Notes: a model not told the origin generated them from the letters alone. A stretch of DNA of 64,000 nucleotides from DASQYE01 sp036389095 (GCA_036389095.1 DASVQM010000008.1:1-64000); one strand, 5' to 3'. Positions 8,446 through 18,147 are shown, counted from the stretch's first letter. A program made the numbers and translations.

Positions 8446-9306
8446 TCAGTTCCTCATGGCCTGTCTTCTTTGCAGGGCTTTGAGCTGCTCGCGGGCCTGC
8501 TCGGCGTCGGGCGCGCCGGAGGCAAGCTGCAAGTAGACTTCGGTCTCGGCGATGGCTTCGTGCAGGCGATCAAGCTGGGCCAACAATGCGCCGCGATCTC
8601 TGCGCTCCTCCGTCGCGTGCGGCTTGAGAATCAGTATGCGCTCGACGGCAGCCAGCGCCGGGCGATAGAGACTGGCGCGAGCGTAGATGGCTTTCAGGTT
8701 GGTCAACAACCGCACGAGAATCTCGCGCGTCGTCGCCCCGCGCAGGTGCGCCTCCGTCAGCGCTAACTGACCGCCATAGACTTCGTCCAACCGCTCCTGG
8801 CAATCATCCGTATCGAGCGTCTTCCCGTGAAAGGGATCAACCAGCGTGGGCTGTAGAGAATCTGTCTCCCAGACGCGGACGATGAAATGTCCTGGCAGGC
8901 CCACACCTTCCGCATGTAAGCCGATGCGCCGCGCCGTCTCCATGTAAACGATGGAGAGCGTGATCGGGATTCCCGTGCGGCGCTCAATGACCTCGTTGAG
9001 GTAGCTGTTGCGCGGGTCGTAATAGTCAAGCTGGTTGCCCTTGAGCCCCAGCTCATCGAACATGAAACGATTAAAGGCTTCGACGGGAGTCTCCGCCCTG
9101 GACTGCGAAAGGCTTGCGCGCGCCTTCCGGGCCCATCCTTCGAGCCGCGAGAGATATTCGACAACATCCACATCTTTCGTCGCCAAATCTTCGGCGGCCA
9201 CGAGCAGCGCCGCATACTCCAAACGAATCGAGTCGTCCGGCTTCGCCGCCTCTTCCGTAAAGGCCCGGCGCATCTCTTGAGCGAGGAGCTTGCTGGCAGG
9301 AGTCAT
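8446..9306 (-). CDS. SirB1-family protein (transglutaminase-like plus TPR)
   Basis: A 286-residue protein. The signature YYDPRNSYLNEV followed by RRTGIPITLSIVYME identifies the SirB1 family, in which an inactive-looking transglutaminase-like domain is followed by TPR-like helices. Here they lie at about residues 205-285. The role of the family is not well established. The start at 9306 (MTPASKL) leaves 4 bases to the preceding HAD gene, so the two are probably co-transcribed. The gene ends directly at repeat A2. Confidence 0.85.
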   Translation of the reverse strand: MTPASKLLAQEMRRAFTEEAAKPDDSIRLEYAALLVAAEDLATKDVDVVEYLSRLEGWARKARASLSQSRAETPVEAFNRFMFDELGLKGNQLDYYDPRNSYLNEVIERRTGIPITLSIVYMETARRIGLHAEGVGLPGHFIVRVWETDSLQPTLVDPFHGKTLDTDDCQERLDEVYGGQLALTEAHLRGATTREILVRLLTNLKAIYARASLYRPALAAVERILILKPHATEERRDRGALLAQLDRLHEAIAETEVYLQLASGAPDAEQAREQLKALQRRQAMRN

Positions 9307-9310
9307 AGGC

Positions 9311-10015
9311 TTAGTGACGTGAGGTGTCAAAGACGTGATGCACGCTGTCGATAGTCCAATCGGCCAGGCTCGTTGTGACGACATCCGCGCCCGCCCCGCG
9401 CAGCGCCGCTTCCGCGACCGTGTTCGTCACGCCGAGCGTACGCATCCCGGCAGAGCGCCCGGCTTCTATCCCCGGCGGCGAATCCTCTATCACCAGACAC
9501 TCTTCCGGCAGGAGCGGAAGCTGTCGCGCCGCCTGGCGCTTCTCGTTCAAAAGCTCGAAGGCACGCTCGTAACAGCATGGGTCTGGCTTGCAGGCGCGAA
9601 CGTCTTCGGCGCTGACGACGACCGTAAAGTTCATCTTTATCTGCGCGCGCTCAAGCACGTAGTCTATCTCATCGCGCCGCGCCATGCTGACGAGTCCGAG
9701 CTGGTAACGACGAGAGGCGGCCTTGATGAAGGTGACGACGCCGGGAAAGAGCGGCAGCGATTCTCTTATCGCCGCTCGATGCAGCTCGGACTTACGCTCG
9801 AAGACGGAGTTGAGCACGTCGCCGCCGGGCACTTTGCCTGAGCGCGCGAAGATGGCACGCACGAAGGCGGCATCGTCCGAGCCGAGCAGGCTGTAATAAT
9901 CTTCGTCCGTGATCTTTATATTATGCGCGGCGAACGCCTCGCGGTAGGCTTCGAGTTGCAGCGGCTCGTCGTCAATGATGACGCCGTTGAAATCAAACAG
10001 GATGGCTTGAATCAT
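9311..10015 (-). CDS. HAD-superfamily hydrolase, beta-phosphoglucomutase-like
   Basis: A 234-residue cytoplasmic phosphatase-type protein. Motif I is FDFNGVIIDDEP, in which the usual DxDx is DFNG: the first Asp nucleophile is present but the second is replaced by Asn. A helical cap follows, then the motif-II region LVSMARR, and motif IV VIEDSPPGIEAGRSAG. The Asn in place of the acid/base Asp resembles HAD phosphonatases and some sugar-phosphate phosphatases, so beta-phosphoglucomutase activity itself is doubtful. The start at 10015 (MIQAILFD) is the natural N-terminus of the fold. Confidence 0.85.
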   Translation of the reverse strand: MIQAILFDFNGVIIDDEPLQLEAYREAFAAHNIKITDEDYYSLLGSDDAAFVRAIFARSGKVPGGDVLNSVFERKSELHRAAIRESLPLFPGVVTFIKAASRRYQLGLVSMARRDEIDYVLERAQIKMNFTVVVSAEDVRACKPDPCCYERAFELLNEKRQAARQLPLLPEECLVIEDSPPGIEAGRSAGMRTLGVTNTVAEAALRGAGADVVTTSLADWTIDSVHHVFDTSRH

Positions 10016-10146
10016 GAATTGCGCGAAGGGGCGAACCTGTCTTTCAGAAATATTAGATGGAACGGTCCGGGCATTGTAAGACGCCCGCACACTAACGGCA
10101 AACCGTCCATCTGGAAAGCAGACCGGATGGAGCAACGCGTGAGCGC

Positions 10147-11034
10147 TCACTTTTCGCCCGCCGCGCCGTGCAGGACGGAGGCCACGCGCTCGTTCTGTTC
10201 CTTGAAGAGAATAGGCAGGCGCTCGCTCTCCAGCACGTCCAGGCGGCGCAAGACCTCCGCGAGCGAAAGCTCGTTCTTCAAGTTGATCTGAAAATCTATA
10301 TCGGCGCGCAGGCGATCCTGGTTCGACTGGCGATTCTGCGCCATCAGGATAATGGGGGCCTGTAGACCGGCGATGATGCCGAAGACCAGATCGAGCAGAT
10401 TGTAAGGGTAGGCGTCGAACTGGCTGGTGCTGAGGAGCCAGGCGTTCAGGAGCACCCAGACTAAGATCAGAACCAGCGAGGCGATGAAGAACGTCCAGCT
10501 CCCGGCGAAGTTTGAAAAGATGTCGGCCATGCGGTCTGAGAGAGTCATACGAGCCGCAGCCTCTTCGTTGACGTTGCGCGAGACTCTCTGGCGCAGCAGC
10601 TCGTCTGTCCGCCGCAGCCTGTCCGTGATGGCGCTCAGCATCTCAAGCGCCACGTCCGGGTTGCGGCGGACGAAAGAGAGAAAGTCGCCGCGCGAGAGGA
10701 TGGCGAGGCGCGCGTCTTCAATGACGGTCGCATCCGCCGAGCGAGATTTGCCGTCGAGCAGCGCCATCTCGCCGAAGAAGTCTCCGCCCGCAAGCTCCGC
10801 GAGCGTCACGTCATGCCCGGTCGAATCAAGGACGTGTATACGCACGCGCCCGTTCTCAATCAGGTACATCGCATCGCCCGTGTCGCCGTGATTGAAGAGC
10901 ATCGTTTCGCTCGGCGCTTCGACCACTCTGAGAAGGCTGCGCAGCTCGCGCGCCGCCGCATCGTCGAGCGAAGAGAAGAGCGGCACGGAGCGCAGCGCCT
11001 CAAGCGTCATCATGGGAGCAACACTCGTAGACAT
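10147..11034 (-). CDS. cyclic-nucleotide-binding domain fused to DUF1003 membrane domain
   Basis: A 295-residue protein. Residues about 10-130 form a cNMP-binding domain, with the phosphate-binding cassette region GGDFFGEMALLDGKSRSADATV. Residues about 160-290 are a DUF1003 domain with two membrane helices and the family signature QAPIILMAQNRQ..QDRLRADIDFQINLKNE. The sequence suggests a membrane protein gated or modulated by a cyclic nucleotide. A class III cyclase gene lies only 1.5 kb upstream on the same strand, so the pair may form a local signalling unit (inference). GAGGTGATC lies before the ATG. Confidence 0.87.
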   Translation of the reverse strand: MSTSVAPMMTLEALRSVPLFSSLDDAAARELRSLLRVVEAPSETMLFNHGDTGDAMYLIENGRVRIHVLDSTGHDVTLAELAGGDFFGEMALLDGKSRSADATVIEDARLAILSRGDFLSFVRRNPDVALEMLSAITDRLRRTDELLRQRVSRNVNEEAAARMTLSDRMADIFSNFAGSWTFFIASLVLILVWVLLNAWLLSTSQFDAYPYNLLDLVFGIIAGLQAPIILMAQNRQSNQDRLRADIDFQINLKNELSLAEVLRRLDVLESERLPILFKEQNERVASVLHGAAGEK

Positions 11035-11070
11035 AAGATCACCTCATACGAAGTCAAAGCGGGGGCGCTG

Positions 11071-11643
<573 letters not shown>

Positions 11644-11666
11644 CTTCGTCCTACCTTTCAAAGGAA

Positions 11667-11785
11667 GAATTTAACAGGAGGGACAGGAGAGACAGGATAA
11701 AGAAAAAGAGATGAACGATTCAGTCAGCAATGTTCTTGCCTTTCATCCTGCTTTCTCTCTTTATCCTGTCTACCCTGTCAATTCC
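11667..11785. repeat. inverted repeat, family B copy 1
   Basis: Arms gaatttaacaggagggac and the complementary tctaccctgtcaattc enclose about 85 bases. The central part matches the other family B copies in inverse orientation (aacattgctgactgaa on the minus strand). The right arm carries the stop codon of the ABC ATPase gene (GAATTGA). Further copies lie at 14438, 22244, 33610, 38143 and 62369. Confidence 0.8.
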
Positions 11786-12476
11786 CTTCTTGAGCCTCAT
11801 CCGAAATAACGCGCCCGTCCTTCATAGAGACTATGCGGTCGGAGTAGCGCGCGGCCAAGTCCTGATCGTGCGTGACCATGAGCACCGTCAATCCTTCGCG
11901 CCCGACCATCTCGCGCAAGAGGGCTAGGAGTTCCTGGGCGCGCGTCGAATCGAGATTTCCCGTCGGCTCGTCCGCGAGCAAGACTCGCGGGCGATTGGCG
12001 AGGGCGCGTGCGATGGCGACGCGCTGCTGCTCGCCGCCGGACAACTCCGACGGCCTGTGCTCCATGCGGTCGGCGAGGCCGACGCGCTCCAATAATTCAC
12101 GCGCCCTGTCCTCTCGCTGCTTGCCTCTCAAGCCGCCGAAGGCAAGCGCGAGGCGGACATTCTCGGCGGCAGTCATCGTCGGGATGAGGTTGAAGTTCTG
12201 AAAGATCATCCCGACGGAGTGGCGACGATAACGAGCCATCTCCCTTTTGGTGAACGGCGCGAGCGAGCTGCTGTCGAAGATGACTTCGCCGCTCGTCGGG
12301 CGATCCAGACCGCCGAGCATGTTCAGCAAGGTGGACTTGCCCGAACCCGATGTGCCCTGGATGGCGACGAACTCTCCCTCTTCGACCTTCATCGAAACGC
12401 GGTCGAGCGCCGCCACTGTGGTCGCACCCATCTGGTAGATTTTTGAGACTTCGCGGGTTTCCAGAAGCGTTGTCAT
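11778..12476 (-). CDS. ABC transporter ATP-binding protein, LolD/MacB type
   Basis: A 232-residue ATPase. Walker A is GTSGSGKST, the Q-loop is FQNFNL, the signature is LSGGEQQRVAIARAL, Walker B is VLLADEP and the H-loop is VTHDQ. The sequence FNLIPTMTAAENV is typical of the MacB/LolD/FtsE group that partners FtsX-type permeases. The likely partner is the permease at 6877-8325, with four genes between them. Starts at 12494 and 12506 are possible; none has an ideal ribosome site, and 12476 (MTTLLETREV) gives the usual N-terminus. The last residues and stop lie in repeat B1. Confidence 0.88.
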   Translation of the reverse strand: MTTLLETREVSKIYQMGATTVAALDRVSMKVEEGEFVAIQGTSGSGKSTLLNMLGGLDRPTSGEVIFDSSSLAPFTKREMARYRRHSVGMIFQNFNLIPTMTAAENVRLALAFGGLRGKQREDRARELLERVGLADRMEHRPSELSGGEQQRVAIARALANRPRVLLADEPTGNLDSTRAQELLALLREMVGREGLTVLMVTHDQDLAARYSDRIVSMKDGRVISDEAQEGN

Positions 12477-12517
12477 GCGGCGCGGTGAATCCATCTCCAA
12501 AGCCATTCTTGAGAGTT

Positions 12518-14374
12518 TCAGCTGCTCGCGGGCGCAGCTTCGGCGGCGGCGCTCCTGACGGGCGCGATGCGCCACAGACCGAAACGCTCCTCGTCAAAGC
12601 CTTTGAGCGTCACCTCGAACGGTTGGGCTGTGAGGTCGCAGGAGGGGCTGCTGAGCATCTCTGCGATTTCAGGGTCGGAGTGAACCGCGTCGGAGATAAC
12701 CACGTCGCCGCCCGTCGAGAGCCCTTCGAGACGCGCAGCCATGTTGACCGTGCAGCCGAAGTAGTCCAGCCGCTCGTTGAGCGTGACGGCGATGCAAGGC
12801 CCGGAATGTATCCCCACCTTCAGCATCAAGGGCCGCAACGCATCCGCGGGCGCGGCCAATCGCTGCTGCGCTTTGAGGATCGCGCGCAGCGCGCCCGCCG
12901 GACGACGAAAGACGGCCATCACGGCATCGCCGATGGTCTTGACGAGCGCGCCCTCTTCGCTCGCAATAGCTTCGCGCAGCACGTCGAAGTGGTTCATCAC
13001 GCGGCCAAAAGCAGGGGCGTCGCCGATCTCTCGATAAAGCTGCGTGGAGCCGCGCAAGTCCGTGAAGAGCACCGTCAGGCTGCCGACGGAAATCTGTTCG
13101 CCGGGCCTGAGCGCCTCGTTCGAGAAGAGGTCACGAAAGACCTGTAGGGCCGTCACTTCCGCGGCGGTCGCCGCCTGATCGCTCCATGCCGTGCGTTCAA
13201 GGATGAAGAGTCGCTCGCCGTCTGTAGCGTTGACGAGTCGCAGCACGGGAGAATCCTTCAGGCTGATCTCATCCTTTGACCAGCCCTCTTCCGTCGCGCG
13301 CAGCGTCGCTTCCGTTAAGCCCTCGGCGCAGACTTTCAAAAACTGTTCGCCCACAACACCGCTGCTTCGCAGGCGATAGCGCCCGGCCTTGAGCGGCAAT
13401 TCAAGCGTGCGTTCCGCGCCGGGCGCTAAGAGCTGTTGTGCCTCTATGTGCGGCGTGACCTGCGGGCCGCCGATGCAGAACGAGCGACTCTCGACGTGGC
13501 GCACGCCCTGGTTGGGGCGAAACGTCAGCTCGACGGAGTTCTCAAAGTTGACGGTGAAGTCCACGTTGCAGGAGTCGCAGTAGGCTTGCGAGTGAATGCC
13601 TGTGAGCGAGCGGCTGGTCTGCGCCGCGCCGCGACAATGCGGGCACAGCAAGTCCCACTGCAAGTCGAGCAGCCCAAGGCGCGTGGCCCACAGGCAGACC
13701 TCAAGGGCCGTGCGGCGCGGCACATTCCAGTAATCTGCAAGAGCGTAGGCGCGCAGGCGTGCGAGCGAAATATCGTCGGCCTGCTCGATCATCTCCGAGA
13801 GCTTGGCGACGAAGTAGGGGTCTGCACCCTGCGAGACCAGTTTCTCGCAGAGCGCGCGCAGACGCTTCGCGCCTCCCTGCGCAAAGTTCGCGGGCGCTTC
13901 CGCGTAGAGCGGCTGCGCGCCGCTGCGCGCAAGCTTGTCGTAGCGACGCAGGGTCGCCGTGAAGCTGCGCTTGCTGAGGAGGCCGATCTGGACGGGGATG
14001 GCAGCGAGACCGAGTATGTTCTTCGGCTGGGCCCAGACTTCGTAGACGAGCCGCGTGCCGCCCTCTGCACGGCGCTGCAATTCCACCAGCACGCGCATCT
14101 CCGCGAGCGGCCCCTTCGTATACTGGCGCACCACGCCGAAGCGATAGGGCCTGATCCACTCGAACGGCTGCTCGATCCATTCCACCACCTGGCCGAGCAG
14201 AAAAAGGCGCAGGCGGCGGCGCGTCGCTGACGGCTGCGCCTGGCGTTCCACCTCTATGGCGGGCACACCCGTGTCACGATTGAAGCGGTTCGTATCCGCG
14301 ACGAGCGGCCACAGCTCTTCGGGGCTCGACTCCAATTCGTATTCCCAGCGATAGTGGAATTCTCTTTGGCCCAT
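12518..14374 (-). CDS. class III adenylate/guanylate cyclase with START-like and zinc-ribbon domains
   Basis: A 618-residue protein. Residues about 1-150 look like an SRPBCC/START-like domain (EYELESSPEELWPLVADTNR). The middle, about 160-400, resembles DUF5939 and contains a zinc-ribbon pair, Cys244/Cys247 and Cys266/Cys269. Residues about 430-595 are a class III cyclase domain: metal-binding Asp in TVLFTDLRGST, Lys and the second Asp in VKTIGDAVMAVF, and Asn/Arg of the transition-state site in TVNMAARLEG. It probably makes cAMP in response to a ligand or protein. There is no membrane segment. A cNMP-binding protein is encoded nearby on the same strand. Confidence 0.88.
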   Translation of the reverse strand: MGQREFHYRWEYELESSPEELWPLVADTNRFNRDTGVPAIEVERQAQPSATRRRLRLFLLGQVVEWIEQPFEWIRPYRFGVVRQYTKGPLAEMRVLVELQRRAEGGTRLVYEVWAQPKNILGLAAIPVQIGLLSKRSFTATLRRYDKLARSGAQPLYAEAPANFAQGGAKRLRALCEKLVSQGADPYFVAKLSEMIEQADDISLARLRAYALADYWNVPRRTALEVCLWATRLGLLDLQWDLLCPHCRGAAQTSRSLTGIHSQAYCDSCNVDFTVNFENSVELTFRPNQGVRHVESRSFCIGGPQVTPHIEAQQLLAPGAERTLELPLKAGRYRLRSSGVVGEQFLKVCAEGLTEATLRATEEGWSKDEISLKDSPVLRLVNATDGERLFILERTAWSDQAATAAEVTALQVFRDLFSNEALRPGEQISVGSLTVLFTDLRGSTQLYREIGDAPAFGRVMNHFDVLREAIASEEGALVKTIGDAVMAVFRRPAGALRAILKAQQRLAAPADALRPLMLKVGIHSGPCIAVTLNERLDYFGCTVNMAARLEGLSTGGDVVISDAVHSDPEIAEMLSSPSCDLTAQPFEVTLKGFDEERFGLWRIAPVRSAAAEAAPASS

Positions 14375-14377
14375 AGA

Positions 14378-14573
14378 AAAGCAAGGATGAAGGCGGAAGG
14401 CGGAAGGATGAAAGAATGATGAGCTTTAAGCAAAGCAGAATTTAACAGGGAAGGACAGAGATGGTCAGGATAAAGATTAAAAGCATGGCTGCAATGAGTG
14501 CTTCTTCTCTTTAGCGTTTATCCTGACCATCTCTGTCCTTCCCTGTTGATTTCCTTCTTTCATCCTTGCTTTC
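14378..14573. repeat. nested inverted repeats: family B copy 2 inside family C arms
   Basis: An outer inverted repeat has arms agcaaggatgaaggcggaagg (left, with heptads of ggcggaa) and ttctttcatccttgctttc (right). It encloses family B copy 2 at about 14438-14552, with arms gaatttaacagggaaggac and gtccttccctgttgatttc and centre aaaagcatggctgcaatgag. The right end touches the nuoI stop codon. The gap separates nuoI from the cyclase gene. Confidence 0.82.
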
Positions 14574-15093
14574 AGACCTCTTTGTATTCGGAGTTAACAT
14601 CTTCGTCCGAGGAGGCGACGCGGTAGTTCTTCGACTGCACCTGCTTGGTTATGAGCAGGTCGTCTTTGGTCTTCAACAGGTCGGCGCGGCTGTAGACCGA
14701 CAATTCAAAATTATAGCCGTGCGTGATGGCGTCCTTCGGACACGCCTCGACGCAGTAGCCACAGAAGATGCAGCGCCCGTAGTCAATATTGTAGACCTCT
14801 GCGAAGCGCTCATCGACGCCGGTACGCTCCTCCTTCGGGCGCGGGTCATCCTTGGCGATGATGTAGATGCAGTCGGACGGGCAGGCGGCGGCGCACAGGA
14901 AACAGGCCACACACTTCTCCTTGCCGCGCTCGTCTACGTGCAGCAAGTGCTGGCCGCGATAGCGCGGCTGCATGGTGACAGGCTCGTCCGGGTATTCGAC
15001 CGTCCACTTCTCTCTGGGGATATAAGAGAAGGTGATGCTCATGCCCTTGATGATGGCTTTGGTGGATGCGATCACGTCGCTGATGATTGACAT
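14572..15093 (-). CDS. nuoI: NADH-quinone oxidoreductase subunit I (orphan copy)
   Basis: A 173-residue ferredoxin-like protein with two complete 4Fe-4S motifs, CVACFLCAAACP and CIFCGYCVEACP, which carry clusters N6a and N6b in complex I. The N-terminal SMSITFSYIPREKWTVEYPDE is typical of NuoI. It transfers electrons within the peripheral arm on the cytoplasmic side. No other nuo gene is nearby, so this subunit is encoded apart from the main operon or belongs to a second complex. GAGGGG precedes the ATG. Confidence 0.92.
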   Translation of the reverse strand: MSIISDVIASTKAIIKGMSITFSYIPREKWTVEYPDEPVTMQPRYRGQHLLHVDERGKEKCVACFLCAAACPSDCIYIIAKDDPRPKEERTGVDERFAEVYNIDYGRCIFCGYCVEACPKDAITHGYNFELSVYSRADLLKTKDDLLITKQVQSKNYRVASSDEDVNSEYKEV

Positions 15094-15165
15094 AAAAACC
15101 CCTCTGCGTCTCGCGCGCTCTCCGATTCTGAATTCACTTCGGCGCGCGCTCGCTCTTCGCTCCTA

Positions 15166-16071
15166 CTACTTCAAAACCTCAGACTTCGATGCCGTGGCCT
15201 GCCATCGCCCGTCGCGCCAGACGAAAGTGTCCGTGAACTTCGAGCGTTCGGTGAAAGGCCCGTCGGCGGTGCGCCCTTTGACAGTATTGTAGCCGATGAT
15301 GACGGCATAGTTCGCGCTCTGGCCGAGCGAGAAGTCGCTGTAGGTGCAGGTTCGGTTGTATTCGTCCGGCTTCATCTGAGCGAGATACTGCTTCTTGTTC
15401 ATCGTCGTGCCGTCCGGGTTGGTGACGACGAACTCTGAAGCGAGCAGGCGATCCATCGCCGCCTTGTCCCCTTTCAGATCGGCGGCGCACCAGGCATATT
15501 CCAGATCGTAGAGCTGCTTGGTCACGACTTCCTTATCGGTGGGCATCTCGCCGCTGCTGCTCGAACCCGAGTTCATATTATCGTGCGAGTGCTCGCTCGT
15601 ATTGGCATTGCTCGAAGTCGTCGTGCTGCTTGAATTGGTGTTCGCCTCTTTATCATTCTTATTGATATTGAAGCCGAGGCCGCGCCTCGTATTGCTGCTC
15701 TCTTCGGACGAGCCGCGCAGAAGGAAGAAGGCAGCCGCGCCGCCGATGCCGATCAACCCGAGCAGCAGGACGGCCACCCCGCCCAGAATCCAGGGCAGCT
15801 TGCTTTTCTTCGGCGCAGCGGTCGCACCCGCAACGCCGGGCTGCTGCCAGGTCGGGTTGGGCGGCCAGGAGGGTGTGGCCCAATCGCCCTGCGGCGCGCC
15901 GGGGCTATAGCTCTGCGACGGCGGCTGCGGGGGAGCGCCGAGCGACCCGGCCATCAACGTCTTATCCAGAGAAGAGGGGGCCGCATCGCTCACGAGCGGA
16001 GTGCCGTCGTTCATACAAAACGCCTGCGTATCATCCTCATAGGTGCGCTGGCATGAGGGACATCGTTTCAT
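15166..16071 (-). CDS. membrane protein with N-terminal zinc ribbon and SnoaL/DUF4440-like domain
   Basis: A 301-residue protein. Residues 1-25 are a zinc ribbon (CPSC...AFCMNDG). A Pro/Ser/Gly-rich linker follows, then a membrane helix at about residues 90-117, a Ser/Thr/Asn-rich linker, and a C-terminal domain of about 130 residues. That domain starts VTKQLYDLEYAWCAADLKGDKAAMDRLLASEF and has the NTF2-like (SnoaL/DUF4440) pattern. The cytoplasmic ribbon and outside NTF2 domain suggest a sensor or stress-related envelope protein; function unknown. GGAAAGATAG precedes the ATG. Confidence 0.8.
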   Translation of the reverse strand: MKRCPSCQRTYEDDTQAFCMNDGTPLVSDAAPSSLDKTLMAGSLGAPPQPPSQSYSPGAPQGDWATPSWPPNPTWQQPGVAGATAAPKKSKLPWILGGVAVLLLGLIGIGGAAAFFLLRGSSEESSNTRRGLGFNINKNDKEANTNSSSTTTSSNANTSEHSHDNMNSGSSSSGEMPTDKEVVTKQLYDLEYAWCAADLKGDKAAMDRLLASEFVVTNPDGTTMNKKQYLAQMKPDEYNRTCTYSDFSLGQSANYAVIIGYNTVKGRTADGPFTERSKFTDTFVWRDGRWQATASKSEVLK

Positions 16072-16134
16072 CTATCTTTCCTTATCCTTGGTTTTAGAAT
16101 TAACTGTCGTTCGCCTGAACCGCCGCGATTGATT

Positions 16135-16440
16135 TTACCTCAGCAACACGTAGGCTAACACTCCCAGGACGAGAACAAAGAATCCAAGGAGCAGCGCCGC
16201 GACGACGACCCAGAGCAGGAGGTTTTGCTTGCGCGGCGGAGCATACGCGGGCGGCGAAGCGGCGTACGCGGGCGGCATCGCCCCCACAGACCTTGAAGGA
16301 CTGCTATCGTAGATCACAGGTTCGGGGGCAGCGCCGAGCGTCGTCGCTCCGAACTGTTCACCACGCGCCGTCGGCGGCTTGATGGTCGGGGGCTTGATTG
16401 AAGACGGCCCCCTTCCGCCCGATGAACTGCCTTCGCTCAT
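16135..16440 (-). CDS. small C-tail-anchored membrane protein
   Basis: A 101-residue protein with a low-complexity Ser/Gly/Pro-rich N-terminal part and one strongly hydrophobic C-terminal segment (about residues 75-101) that ends the chain, so it is probably tail-anchored. GGAGGT lies 7 bases before the ATG at 16440, which decides this start over an ATG five codons earlier. No family is recognised. It sits between ndk and the zinc-ribbon protein on the same strand. Confidence 0.7.
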   Translation of the reverse strand: MSEGSSSGGRGPSSIKPPTIKPPTARGEQFGATTLGAAPEPVIYDSSPSRSVGAMPPAYAASPPAYAPPRKQNLLLWVVVAALLLGFFVLVLGVLAYVLLR

Positions 16441-16496
16441 GAGCCGTACCTCCATTCAACGCCTGAAGATGGATGAACCGCTCTCGGCCCTGAGTT

Positions 16497-16931
16497 TTAG
16501 TCGCCGCGGCGGCCTCCGACAAGCTCAAGCTGGCTGAAGAAATAAGAGACCTCAATCGCGGCGTTCTCTTCCGAGTCCGAGCCGTGGACTGCGTTTTCGC
16601 CGAGCGAAGCGCCGAACTCGCGCCGGAGCGTTCCCTCATCGGCTTTGGCCGGATCGGTCGCGCCCATCAAATCGCGCCAGGCCCTGACGGCTCCCTCTTT
16701 CTCAAGGGCCAGAACGACGCACGGCCCGCTCGACATGAAGCGCGTCAACTCCGCAAAGAAGGGGCGCTCGCGGTGGACGGCATAAAAGCCTTCGGCCTCT
16801 TCGAGCGTCATGTGAATCAGCTTCATCGCGCGAAGCCTGAAGCCGTCGTCCGTGATGCGCTGTATGAGCTGTCCGGTTTTCCCGCCGCGCACAGCGTCGG
16901 GCTTGATGATGCCAAATGTAAGATTACCCAT
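16497..16931 (-). CDS. ndk: nucleoside diphosphate kinase
   Basis: Ndk passes the gamma-phosphate of ATP to nucleoside diphosphates through a phosphohistidine. The 144-residue chain starts MGNLTFGIIKPDAV, includes the nucleotide-binding arginines, and carries the active-site histidine in NAVHGSDS (about residue 114-121). The C-terminus VSYFFSQLEL is typical. ATG at 16931 gives the standard N-terminus; another ATG lies three codons earlier. The upstream DNA is AT-rich and probably holds its promoter. Confidence 0.96.
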   Translation of the reverse strand: MGNLTFGIIKPDAVRGGKTGQLIQRITDDGFRLRAMKLIHMTLEEAEGFYAVHRERPFFAELTRFMSSGPCVVLALEKEGAVRAWRDLMGATDPAKADEGTLRREFGASLGENAVHGSDSEENAAIEVSYFFSQLELVGGRRGD

Positions 16932-17085
16932 GATTATCAATTATCAAATTTTAAGATAATGGATGGCGGATTTCAGATTCGCAAGCCTGTATTTCAGAGC
17001 CCTTCGGATTCCAGATTCCCATGCGGGATGGCAAGCCTCCTGAAACACCGTACGCTCAATCCCAAATCCGCCGTCCGCAACTGTT

Positions 17086-17970
17086 TTAAGCTGCCGCCTG
17101 AGCGCCGAGCGCGTCGCGCATGGCCGTGCCGATATCTGCGGGCGAATGGACGACGCGGATGCCCGCCTCTTCCAAAGCCTTCATTTTCTCGGCGGCTGTG
17201 CCTTTGCCTCCGGCGATGATCGCCCCGGCGTGGCCCATGCGGCGTCCGGGCGGGGCCGTCTGTCCGGCGATGAAGGCGACGATGGGCTTGCGCACGTTCG
17301 CTCTGGCAAACTCTGCGGCGTCCTCTTCGGCTGTGCCGCCGATCTCGCCGATCATCACTATCCCGTCCGTCTCGTCGTCGGATTGAAAGAGCGCGAGCGC
17401 GTCAACGTGTGTCGTGCCGACGATGGGGTCGCCGCCGATGCCGATGGCCGTTGACTGGCCCAGTCCGAGCGCCGTCAGTTGGCCCACGGCCTCGTAGGTC
17501 AGCGTCCCGGAGCGCGAGACGACGCCGATGCGTCCCTCTCTATGGATGTGGCCGGGCATGATGCCGATCTTGCATTTGCCGGGCGAGATGACGCCGGGAC
17601 AGTTAGGGCCGATGAGCCGCGTCGCCTTGTCCGACAGGTACTCCTTGACCTTCACCATGTCGAGCACGGGAATCCCCTCCGTGATACAGACGACGAGTGG
17701 AATAAGAGCGTCCGCAGCTTCCATGATCGCATCGGCCGCGAAAGCCGGAGGCACGTAGATGACGGAAGCATTCGCGCCCGCCTGAGCGACAGCATCGGCG
17801 ACGGTGTTGAAGACAGGGATGCCTTCGTGCACGCTACCGCCCTTGCCTGGCGTCACGCCGCCGACGACATTCGTCCCGTACTCCACCATCTGCTTCGTGT
17901 GAAATGTGCCCTCTTTACCCGTAATCCCCTGCACGACAAGACGTGTGTTTTTATCAACGAGTACGCTCAA
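17086..17970 (-). CDS. sucD: succinyl-CoA ligase (ADP-forming) alpha subunit
   Basis: Alpha subunit of the TCA-cycle enzyme that makes ATP or GTP from succinyl-CoA. Visible are the CoA-binding region QGITGKEGTFHTKQM, GGVTPGKGG, and the active-site histidine in GHAGAI near the C-terminus. The length of 294 residues is normal. The start is TTG at 17970, chosen because AAGGAG lies 7 bases upstream and it gives the family N-terminus SVLVDKNTR. The beta subunit (sucC) is at 20910-22073 on the same strand, 2.9 kb upstream, with other genes between. Confidence 0.95.
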   Translation of the reverse strand: MSVLVDKNTRLVVQGITGKEGTFHTKQMVEYGTNVVGGVTPGKGGSVHEGIPVFNTVADAVAQAGANASVIYVPPAFAADAIMEAADALIPLVVCITEGIPVLDMVKVKEYLSDKATRLIGPNCPGVISPGKCKIGIMPGHIHREGRIGVVSRSGTLTYEAVGQLTALGLGQSTAIGIGGDPIVGTTHVDALALFQSDDETDGIVMIGEIGGTAEEDAAEFARANVRKPIVAFIAGQTAPPGRRMGHAGAIIAGGKGTAAEKMKALEEAGIRVVHSPADIGTAMRDALGAQAAA

Positions 17971-17990
17971 CGGTCTGCTCCTTTTAATTA

Positions 17991-18091
17991 CAGTGAGGAG
18001 TGACAAGAGACAAGTGGCGAGCCTGGACTAAGCCTTCAGTTTTCAACTCGTCACTTGTCACTTGTCACTCGCCACTCTCTTTTTGTCACTG
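17991..18091. repeat. heptad inverted repeat, family A copy 3
   Basis: Left arm units are cagtgag, gagtgac, aagagac, aagtggc. The right arm is cgtcact tgtcact tgtcact cgccact, then a break and gtcactg. The centre gcctggactaagccttcag is the reverse complement of the centre of copy 2. It lies between the beta-CASP gene and the sucD start on the minus strand. Confidence 0.83.
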
Positions 18092-18147
18092 CTTTCGCGG
18101 GAGTATAGCACGCGACGGCCTTTGTGCTCCACGCACGCCGCGCGCGG

